This document shows, one piece after another, positions 56,107 through 64,000 of a stretch of DNA of 64,000 nt. This DNA is from Cycas panzhihuaensis (taxonomy: Eukaryota > Cycadophyta), in assembly GCA_023213395.1 (NCBI GenBank), contig CM041465.1, positions 130,765,741 to 130,829,740 of the forward strand. Direction: 5' to 3'. The first letter of the stretch is position 1. Each line of letters begins with the position of its first letter. The notes under the pieces were generated by a model. The model was not told where the DNA came from. It ran no database searches and saw only the letters and a list, made by a program, of their open reading frames with translations. The position numbers and the translations under genes were made by a program.

Positions 56107-56340
56107 TGAATCCTAGGTTTGCTACTTAAACTCAACCCAAAAGAAATAATGTAAAAAATTTCACACATAGAGTTGAAAGAAAGAGAAGTAGAGGTTGCTT
56201 CGCAAGAGCACAACCTATAGAAGGAAAACTCTAAAAAAAAAAGTTGGTATATTTATTTTGTATTATTGGTGCTCCTATTTATATTAGTTCTTGTTGTGAG
56301 AATACAAGTAGAGGGGTTAGAAACATAAAATCTACAAATC
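56107..56340 (-). repeat. 5' LTR of element C
   Basis: It starts TGAATCCTAGGTTTG and aligns to 14,655-14,901 with heavy divergence. The right end near TCTACA (56,336) is estimated from the length of the partner. Confidence 0.6.
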
Positions 56341-56678
56341 AAGATGATATATGTGAGAACCTTGACGAAGTGAACACTTTGGACATATTAAGACCCAAAA
56401 GGGAGGAATATTTAAATATTATTCAATATTCAACAACATAACTGACATCCAAAAAATCAATTGTTTAAGGAATCAGGTGGAGCTAATAAGCTTTGACTAT
56501 TCAATAGTAAAGATTATACCTCTCAATTACATACCATGGAACTAAAATATAAAAAGCCTTAGTAGTTCTATGAAGATGTCAAGTGCATATATTGGTTCCA
56601 ACAATAAAAGAACCTATGATTGTAGTGATGTCATTCCTAATAATGAATAAGAAAATATAGAGCAAAGCTTGTTGCTTT
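56341..56678. other. AT-rich spacer between C and G
   Basis: About 340 bases without a recognisable feature. Confidence 0.5.
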
Positions 56679-56972
56679 TGTGAATTTAATAGACTAAAAA
56701 TAGGAACCAATGACATCGATTGAACACAGGTTTAATCAAGTAGAATTAGTCTACCTTCTAAATTGAATATTCATTTATTAGGAATGACTCTCCATGCAAA
56801 ATATAATTTGGTACAACTATAAATATAGAAGGGATTGATAACAGTCCAAATAGGAACTTGTAATTGCCTTGACACTTGTCACAAGTCCATTTAGGACTTT
56901 TGTAACTTCTGACACTTGTCACCATTCTAATGATGACTTAAACACTTCACGAAATGAACATTAATTTTGACA
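56679..56972 (-). repeat. 3' LTR of element G
   Basis: Shares with 60,343-60,634 long blocks such as AGGAATGACTCTCCATGC and TCCATTTAGGACTTTTG. It ends TTTTGACA, followed by CTCTCCCATAATG, which on the element strand is the purine tract TTATGGGAGAG. Confidence 0.82.
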
Positions 56973-56989
56973 CTCTCCCATAATGTTCA

Positions 56990-57520
56990 CATCATTTGCT
57001 TTAATGCCAATGCAAGATTTGAATTTGTCAGGCTTGTTTCTACCTTATGGTTTCGTGAACATATTTGCTAGTTATTCTTTTGTTAGCTTGTATAGAAGTT
57101 CGACCTCTCCATTTTGGATATGCTTTTGAAACAAGATATGAATTTGACATACTTTGTCTCAACTAACTTGTTGGGAAATCAACCAAGTCCCAAGTCTTGT
57201 TTTGCCCAACATCTCAAATTTTAGCATCTATTGTTGAGCTCCACTTTTGTCAAAACTCGAAGGCTCTTCTGCATTCAACACATCTACTATCAAAGCAAAA
57301 TTGACTATATCAAGTCTCATCCTTGACTTCCATTTTCCTTATATGTTGGGCAATTGAGCTTTTGCAATGGTTTTTAAGTAACATTGGGAAATTTCTTAAT
57401 AAGTGGAGCGACCTCAGGTTGTATTTTTGATTGTGACCTTGAGCATCTTCATATTTCTCCTCCTCACCTTCATCTTCTTTTTTTTTTTTCCTTTGGCTTG
57501 ACAAATTGTTGTGTCAAAGA
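56990..57520 (-). pseudogene. RNase H tail joined to the pre-RT linker in G
   Basis: Going leftwards on the minus strand, a charged linker (57,504-57,310) leads to NKTWDLVDFPTS, the segment just before Copia RT. It is followed almost at once (about 57,175) by QNGEVELLYKLTKE and ANMFTKP, the last 30 or so residues of RNase H. The whole RT and most of RNase H are missing between them. Confidence 0.7.
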
Positions 57521-57562
57521 ACTTGATTCAAGTTGTTCCTTGATTTGTTTTCCTTTGTCTTG

Positions 57563-58730
57563 CTAGATCTTCAAAGTGTTGAGGCCCTTATCCTGATTTG
57601 TAACTTGTTTATCAACCTTTTTGAAGATGATGTCCTGTTCTGTAACCTGTTTGTCAGTTTTCTTTAAGATGACATCTTGAGTTGTGTGATTCTTTTTGAT
57701 TTCCAACTCATATACTTGGTACACTTTGCTTTCTCCACTACATTCCATGAAGATGCACTTGGAACTTTTAAAATTTGGCATTTCTCTATGGGAACATGCA
57801 TATATGTTGTGCTTTGAAAGATTCTCAGATGGCTCACCATAGGTCTTGGCCATGCTTCTTTAGGTGTTTTATTCCATGCAACTTTCGTAACAGTCTTGTT
57901 AGTCAAGTACATTGCTGCACAAATAGCTTCAACCTAGAAAATATTTGAGAAGGTCTTTGCTTTTATCATTGGCTTGGCCTTTTCGACTAATGTCCTATCC
58001 TTCCTCTTGGCTACATCATTCTATTGTGGAGTGTATATTATCATTCACTGCTTCTTTATGCCATGATCCTTGCAAAATTAAACAAAGGCATTGGAGATGT
58101 ATTCTCCCCCATTATTTGATTTGAGGATCTTTAGGCTTTGACTACTTTCGTTCTCCACTTTCACCTTGAATTCTCTGAATATGTCAAATGCTTGGGGCTT
58201 CTCCTTTATGGGATATACCTAGACCTTCCTCGAAAATCATTAATGAAGGTGAAGAAATATATTGCACCTCTAAGCGAAGTGGTTGGCATAGGACCATAGA
58301 TAAGAGAGTGGATTATGCTCAGCATTTTAGTCACCCTCCAAGCCTTGCCTTTTGGAAACTTCTCCCTATGTTGCTTCCCATAAATGCAGGGTTCGCAAAT
58401 ACCCTTTTCTACCTTGAACTTTGGGAGACCATGTGCCATATTTAGCTTATTCATCAAATGTAGGTCGGGGAAATGCAAATGCCCCAATCTCTTATGGTCC
58501 AATTGAATTTTATTGGATACATCTGCAATCATTGCTCTTTGGCTTATTGACTTACCTAAGAGTCTATAAGGATGGTTTTCTCTTACACGTTTTGTGACTA
58601 TTTGCCTTTCACAATCACTAACAATGGCTTTTTCATCTTTAAAGAGAACACTCATCTTATTGTCCTCTATTTGACTAACATAAATCAAATTCTTCTTGAT
58701 TCTAGGCACATATAACACATCCTCCATATA
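57563..58730 (-). pseudogene. Pre-integrase and integrase of element G
   Basis: The frame 58,727-58,206 reads MEDVLYVPRIKKNLIYVS, HKRLGHLHFPDLHLMNKL and CEPCIYGKQHREKFPKGK, the Copia pre-integrase zinc region, then HSLIYGPMPTTSLRGAIYF, where the first catalytic Asp of the usual H-x-D is replaced. A broken central part follows. Frames at 57,912-57,563 give YLTNKTVTKVAWNKTPKEAW and MVSHLRIFQSTTYMHVP, the conserved C-terminal blocks. It is inactivated by stops and substitutions. Confidence 0.85.
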
Positions 58731-60328
58731 ATAATCTTCTTTATTTGGAGTTATAATTGGGACTTACCCTACGCCTTTAACAGTTAAAATTTTATTGTCT
58801 CTTAGAGTTAAAATGTGTGTTATTGCTTCCCACATATGCGTGAACCATTCAAGCCTACCTACCATATATTTGGAAGTGCTTGGATCAATGTACTAGACAT
58901 TACTATAACCTGTTTGATGAGTTACCATATGTTGTTGATCAACTACATGTGTTGATTGCTTTTGTGTTGTTGCTGATCAACATGCATTAACCTACAATTT
59001 CTCTTGGCATGACCTAGTTTATTGCAGTTATAGTAGGTCTTTTGGGGTGGTTTTTTAGAGTGGGGTAATAATGATTTTCCACCCATTAAAGTGCAAAATT
59101 ATACCGAAATACACAAACCACAAAAAGTGGGTGTTAAATAGTCTTGATACATAACACACTAAATTTTATTAAAATATGAACTATGTGGGGTCCTCGGTCA
59201 TTACATAGAGTGTTGGCAAAACATAAAAGGTTTGTATCATCATGCAAGGAGTTGGAAAATACCCATGTGACCATGCTAAATAGAGAGATCACTAAAATCT
59301 GCCACGTAAATGTACCTTTAGTCTTTACATTAGGCTCCTTAATGAGCCACAAACTGACTTAGCACTCAACATTCAATATGATCGAGGGCTAATGACTTGA
59401 GGGGCTAAAGAGACTGGATTTCAAACAACTGTTAAAAACATTTTAATGCACTTAAACATTAGAAATAAAAAAAGATATTTCGCTTCTAGGTATCGGTGAC
59501 GAATATGCCAAAATATGTTGTGGCATAACTCATCTGTATATGGCGATTATTCATTGACTTTGTGTCAATTAATTTGCTTGATTCAAATGATTCGCCTCTG
59601 TTCGTCTTTGTCCACCTCTTCGCGAGGTTCGATTTTGTTTGGATTCTCTCGCATTACCTCCATTGGGCGTTGTTGTGATTAATTTCCCATTTGCATGCTT
59701 GGTGTCTTGTTCATGGTTTGCATACATTCATATCTGCACTAACATCTTAGGTGCTCTATTTATTTGCAGGTTTGTAATGACATTGGGTGTTTGGATGTTT
59801 CTATCTTCAAATTTTGTGATGGCATCTCAATCTTTGGCACATTGCCAAAGCCTAGAATGCCTTTTAGTGCCTTTGCTCATGGTGAGGGATTTTCATGTGT
59901 GTACTGTTCTTCAACATGAAAATCTAAGTTTGCCTCCCCAATGATTGCTCAACTATGCCAATAATTCGTCTACATTACCCGAGTAGATGTAGTCTGCTGT
60001 CATTGTTCCCTCATGACGATGACGTCCTTTATGACATATGAAAATCACACAAAATCGCCCATCAAATAGGGCTTATTAGTGCCTTCAATTTCTTATGAAT
60101 GCGATCCCTCTCTAAGTTCAAATCTATATGCTAAAATATCACCTCTAGGCACACAAAACTCCAGACAAAATATAAACTCAAAACATTGGACCTGTTGTTA
60201 CTATGCACCTTCGCGGTAGGGATTGGTATCTGACCATGACTAAAGTCACCTACAAAAACTTAAAAAGCTTTGATTGATTTCTCAATTCACAGGTTTATGA
60301 ATTGATCCAAAAACCCATGATTAACCAT
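58731..60328 (-). pseudogene. Protease and gag remains of element G
   Basis: This is the position of protease and gag. Fragments can be read on the minus strand, including a possible protease-like stretch near 58,850 and gag-like residues (AKALKGILGFGNVPK, FEDRNIQTP) near 59,880-59,780, but no block is long enough for firm assignment. A run of unrelated AT-rich DNA may be included. Confidence 0.4.
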
Positions 60329-60340
60329 GCTTTGATACCA
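60329..60340 (-). other. Primer binding site of element G
   Basis: The minus strand reads TGGTATCAAAGC two bases inside the LTR, one change from the initiator-methionine consensus. Confidence 0.8.
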
Positions 60341-60342
60341 CA

Positions 60343-60634
60343 TGTGAATTTAATGGATTGAAACTAGAAACCAATGACATCGAATGAACACAAGTTTAAT
60401 CAGGTAGAATTAGTCAACCTTCTAAACTGAACACTCGTTCGTTAGGAATGACTCTCCATGCAAAATATAATTCTATACAAGTATAAATACAACAAGGAGT
60501 GATAACAATTCAAATAGGAACTTGTAACTGCCTTAACACTTGTTACAAGTCCATTTAGGACTTTTGTAACTCCCGACACTTGTCATGATCCTAATGATGA
60601 CTTAACACTTGACCAAATGAACATTAATTCTAAT
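60343..60634 (-). repeat. 5' LTR of element G
   Basis: Matches 56,679-56,972. The outer end near ATTAATTCTAAT is approximate because the last bases differ from the partner. Confidence 0.78.
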
Positions 60635-63480
60635 AGTTTTCATGATGTGTGATCTCTAAATAACTAGTCTTGTAGGTAGTTCTTACTCATGAAACACTTT
60701 AGTGAAAAGATTTCCTGATGATTCCAAATGATGCCACACTGGTATGCTGGTAACATTTCTTGCCTTTCAAGATTATTAGTTGATTTCTCCTACTAGCCTT
60801 TAATTATGATTGGTTGCAACCTTGGGCATGTAAAGCCTTATATGGCTTATTAAATACCAATATTAATTTTAATTCTTAACTTTATATAAGATTATGGACT
60901 AATCCTAATTTTATGGTTTGCCTTTGTCCTGCATTACTTAGGCTTTTTTTATGTCTCTTGTTCCTCAAGTCAACATTTGCTTTACCTTGGTCAAAGTTGT
61001 CATGTCAAAGAGTCATATTGTCAAAGAGAATGCTATATAAATTGGTTGTCAATAAAAAATTAAGTTAAATATGTGCTCCAAGCCTAAGTGCCACCAATTG
61101 TTTCAAGTCCTAACCATTGTGATGATTGTTGTCATTTTTAATTAATAAATTTCCAACTAAATTAACATTTAATCAATCATCTTGATAATTTGAGTTCAAG
61201 CTCTCAATTTTAGACTACTTCTTGTCAACTTCTCAATTTTAGACACTAGGTTTTATGGTTGAACATAAAGACCAACTTTGGAATACTCTCCTTTATTCCA
61301 TTCTAATTCAAATGACCTAGAATTACTTTCGTTAGAAGTCCCTTTAGGCAAGGATCTTAATATATTGAATTTTTTAGTTTTGAATTTGTGCTACCAATTT
61401 ATGACATTTTTTGTGGAAAGTGTTCATTTTGAAATTCATTGTTTTGTCTTCACGATTTGGCAAAATAATGTCTTGGTAATTTGGATTTTGATAGTTTTGT
61501 AGATTGTTGTTTTGGGGGTTTTTCCAAAAGTGCGAGTTGGTGACACTTCTTGAGCAGATTGTTTAGTGGCTACAATTTGATGACTTGAGAGAGATTATGG
61601 GCTAAAATTTGAATATTCTTGAGCTTTGCTAAAAGTGTGGGCATGTGACACTTTTTGAGCAGTTTGTTTAGTGGTTACAATTTGATGACTTAGACAGATT
61701 ATGGGCTAAAGTTGAGTATTCGTACTAATCTTGCACCCAATCCAAGACAAAAACACAAGTCATTGATGAATTTCTATCACTTGTCTTTTTGAGTCCCAAA
61801 TTTTAGTTAGTAATAGAATAAGACATGAATAGTTATGCATCAGATATGGACACCACAACATTAAGTGACATGCCATATTTTCAATCAATATAGTTTCTCT
61901 ACTCATGTTCTCTAGATTGTATAACTTTTATTAAGAAAGCATCCTCAAATTAGTGTATGTTAAATCTAAGCTTCAATTAATTGGAGAGATCTTGGAGAGT
62001 AGGGTTTTGGTCCATAACCTCTTAGGATATAGTTCTTAGAATGGGAAGGAGAGAATTGTATTGCCCATTACTTGTGGCTTGTCTTTGAGGGGTGAAGAGA
62101 GGGTGACTTGTCCTATATTGATGTTCTTGTTTAATGAGAAACTCTATATAGTGCTTGCATGCATCTTCCTACAATAAAACAATAATGCACCTTCTTTATA
62201 GTTCTTGGTAGTTTCTAAATGTTTGAAATTTAAATGGTTTTTGCATTTTTAAGATAGCAAGCTACTGTAGTTTTAGTGGAATTTCTAGAATTAACCACAT
62301 ATTTTGAAGATATGAGGTTTCTTGTGTGTTTCTATTCTCACCTTTATGCTTGAAATGCAATTTTGTTATGAAATAGTTTGATTAGCAACGGTCCTTTTTC
62401 TTTTCATTTAATTGTTGTTGCCTCTATTACAATCTCTCTTGCAATAGGGTGGAAGATGTAAGAGATTCTGCTTGTTTCAAAATAATCTTTGGAGTTACTT
62501 TTAAAATGGATTTGAATAGATTTCATGCAACATTCTTGACAACTCTTTTTAAATACATTTTAAAGTTTGATCTCTATTGCTCATTGATTTACATTAGATT
62601 TCCAAGAGCGAATAGGGTTGTAATCCTTGTTTGGCTTCTTTGCTTTGGTTTGTTTCAAAGAGAAGATTGGATTATGAATAGTTTAGTCTAGTCTTGGTTT
62701 GAAGTTTGATTTTTGCTCCACGTCTCGCTTCTTTCTCAAAGAAACATTTGTTCTACTAGTGATTGTGTTCGACTATTTGTTGGGCATTGTACTTAGAGGC
62801 TTTCTAGATTGGTATTGGATACATACTACATCATTGCTTGCTTACATGTCATATTAAGAAGTAGACAGTTCTTACCACACATGGTTTTGTTTATTACACC
62901 CAACAAACCACACCTTTTCTAAAACCTATAAATGAACTATGCTCCTTGATTGTTTGCCTTCAATATAGCAAAAAGGAGTTGAATACAACAACATTTTATG
63001 AGCATTGTTTGGATTGGGGTTATAACATTGCTTAGGATCTAACATGCTTGTAGCACCACACATAACTACATATTCAATATGATGTAAAATGTTGAAAATA
63101 ATGTTCATTCAAATTATACATACTTGTCTATATTTGTACTCTAGATATTCTTTCAGTCCATCATTATAAATTCCTATTAACATTTCTAGTAAGTCTAGCA
63201 TGATGGACAAATTTCATTCATGCATATAATAGATAAGTCACACTTCATGTAATACACAATGTGAATAATTTCATTCATCCTATGTGTGATTTGTGTCTTT
63301 GATTTTCTTTGTAGTATTAGAGCATTGGGCTTGACCTAAGTTGTGGGATTTTTACTTGAAGGTATAGATTCGTAGAGCCTTCAAGAAATGTGATGTGTCT
63401 ATCTTGATAGAGGATATGATCATGTTTTCTGCATGGACCAAGTAAGGTGAACATTATCTAGTTATATTGGACTAAGGGCT
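60635..63480. other. AT-rich stretch, no gene seen
   Basis: No motif-bearing frame on either strand. A phrase around GTGACACTTxTTGAGCAGxTTGTTTAGTGG is repeated near 61,537 and 61,646, followed in both by ACAATTTGATGACTT, so there is a local tandem duplication of roughly 110 bases. Nothing else was recognised. Confidence 0.5.
61510..61735. repeat. Tandem duplication of about 110 bp
   Basis: Two neighbouring copies share AAAAGTG, GTGACACTT, TTGAGCAG, TTGTTTAGTGG, ACAATTTGATGACTT and AGATTATGGGCTAAA in the same order, with minor differences. Confidence 0.7.
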
Positions 63481-63709
63481 TGTTGAAAAACAGAGCAAAG
63501 ACAGAATATAATTTAAACAGAGAAGAGAAGAGTATATTGTTTATTGAGATTTAATCTCCTTAAATATACATCAACAATGTGATCATACAACCTCATCAGA
63601 ACCGATCAACTGAGACTGCCAAGTGGCACAATCTTGTATTATGATTACATTTGAGGGTGGTCCTAACATGACCCCCTTTCTTACTTAGATAAAACATTAC
63701 ATCTCAACA
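63481..63709 (-). repeat. 3' LTR of element H
   Basis: It runs from TGTTGAAAAACAG to ATCTCAACA with short inverted ends TGTTGA/TCAACA. The minus-strand tract TTAAGAGGGGG adjoins it at 63,710-63,720. It is recognised by structure, because the partner LTR is not in the window. Confidence 0.78.
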
Positions 63710-63716
63710 CCCCCTC

Positions 63717-64000
63717 TTAATGTTTTATCTCTAATAATCTTATTTTGTCTCTTAAATATTTGAGCCTTTCTCTTCCAAGAGGCTTTGTCAGAAGATTTGC
63801 AACTTGTTCGGCTGTGGGACAATATTCCAAGTCAATTTCTTTAGTATGTACCTTTTCTCTTATGAAATGATGATGAACCTCAATATGCTTTGTTCTTGCA
63901 TGTAGAATTGGATTTTTGGTCAGCTCGATGGCACTTTGATTGTCGCATTTCAAGGAGGTTGCCCTTTTTTGCTGTTGATCCAAATCAAGCAGAAGTTGTC
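63717..64000 (-). CDS. Copia RNase H C-terminal part of element H (partial)
   Basis: The frame ending at 63,717 is uninterrupted to the window edge region (63,983) and reads LKCDNQSAIELTKNP, HARTKHIEVHHHFIREKVH, IDLEYCPTAEQVANL and LTKPLGRERL, the standard end of Ty1/Copia RNase H. The lack of stops and the closeness to the consensus suggest H is younger than G. The frame is truncated at its N-terminal side by the window. Confidence 0.88.
   Translation of the reverse strand, partial: QLLLDLDQQQKRATSLKCDNQSAIELTKNPILHARTKHIEVHHHFIREKVHTKEIDLEYCPTAEQVANLLTKPLGRERLKYLRDKIRLLEIKH

Larger units (their letters stand above)
14655..56340 (-). mobile_element. Gypsy chromovirus C, host of the whole nest
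   Basis: C is a minus-strand Ty3/Gypsy element. Its 3' LTR is at 14,655 and its 5' LTR at about 56,107-56,340. Its own sequence survives in four pieces: 14,655-15,674, 32,682-33,783, 48,068-50,275 and 55,685-56,340, about 5 kb in all, a normal size for a chromovirus. Read from right to left the pieces give LTR, primer site, gag, protease/RT, RNase H, integrase, chromodomain and LTR in the expected order, so the three large blocks between them (F, A and E) are insertions. The coding parts are full of stops and the LTRs are clearly diverged, so C is the oldest layer of the nest. No matching target duplication was found at its outer ends. Confidence 0.8.
56679..60634 (-). mobile_element. Copia element G, lacking reverse transcriptase
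   Basis: LTR-like copies lie at 56,679-56,972 and 60,343 to about 60,634, beginning TGTGAATTTAATRGA. A methionine-type primer site (TGGTATCAAAGC) adjoins the right copy and a purine tract the left. The minus strand between them encodes gag and integrase remains and the last part of RNase H, but no RT. It is about 4 kb where 5 kb or more is expected. No target duplication was clear. Confidence 0.78.
63481..64000 (-). mobile_element. 3' end of Copia element H, cut by the window edge
   Basis: A short LTR (63,481-63,709) is followed on its right by a purine tract and an RNase H frame on the minus strand. The rest of the element lies outside the window. Confidence 0.82.

Overview
The window reads as nuclear DNA of a seed plant with a large, gene-poor, transposon-dense genome. 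It is AT-rich, it has almost no open frames that are not transposon-derived, and it holds plant-type Ty3/Gypsy and Ty1/Copia LTR retrotransposons stacked inside each other. A gymnosperm is plausible from this texture, but the sequence alone does not prove it. I found no rRNA, tRNA, CRISPR or bacterial-type operon.

Layout. 1-12.5 kb is old AT-rich DNA with a small foldback repeat (898-1086) and a badly decayed plus-strand Gypsy element, K (gag, protease, RT, about 4.7-8.9 kb). Around 12.75-12.95 kb is the only likely host-gene piece: a first coding exon that runs into the start of a BRCT-like domain and ends at a splice donor. From 14,655 to about 56,340 lies one nest. Element C (minus-strand chromovirus, only about 5 kb of its own sequence) was split by three insertions. 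The first is F (plus-strand chromovirus, 15,675-32,681), itself split by D (minus-strand non-chromoviral Gypsy, 18,357-28,787). The second is A (minus-strand Copia, 33,784-48,067), itself split by its relative B (35,168-42,459). The third is E (plus-strand, 50,276-55,684), a deleted relative of D. Five-base target duplications support D (accct), B (cctca), E (gtagg) and, with one mismatch, F (atctt/atctc). After the nest come G (minus-strand Copia lacking its reverse transcriptase, 56,679 to about 60,634), an empty AT-rich stretch, and the 3' end of another Copia, H, running off the right edge.

How the genes work together. Each full element encodes the usual set: gag (particle), protease, reverse transcriptase/RNase H and integrase, between LTRs that supply promoter and polyadenylation signals. 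All copies carry stops or frameshifts, so none looks autonomous today. C and F end in chromodomains. D is the most unusual. It has two extra capsid-like modules between protease and RT, a roughly 60-67 bp tandem repeat array after integrase, an additional acidic-tract ORF before the 3' LTR, and LTRs crowded with GTAC cores. D and E share an in-frame TAG inside gag and a TGATG stop/start overlap between gag and pol. A and B share a leader hairpin with a compensatory base-pair change.

All coordinates, frames and repeats were read by eye. Family placements are from motif recognition, not from searches.
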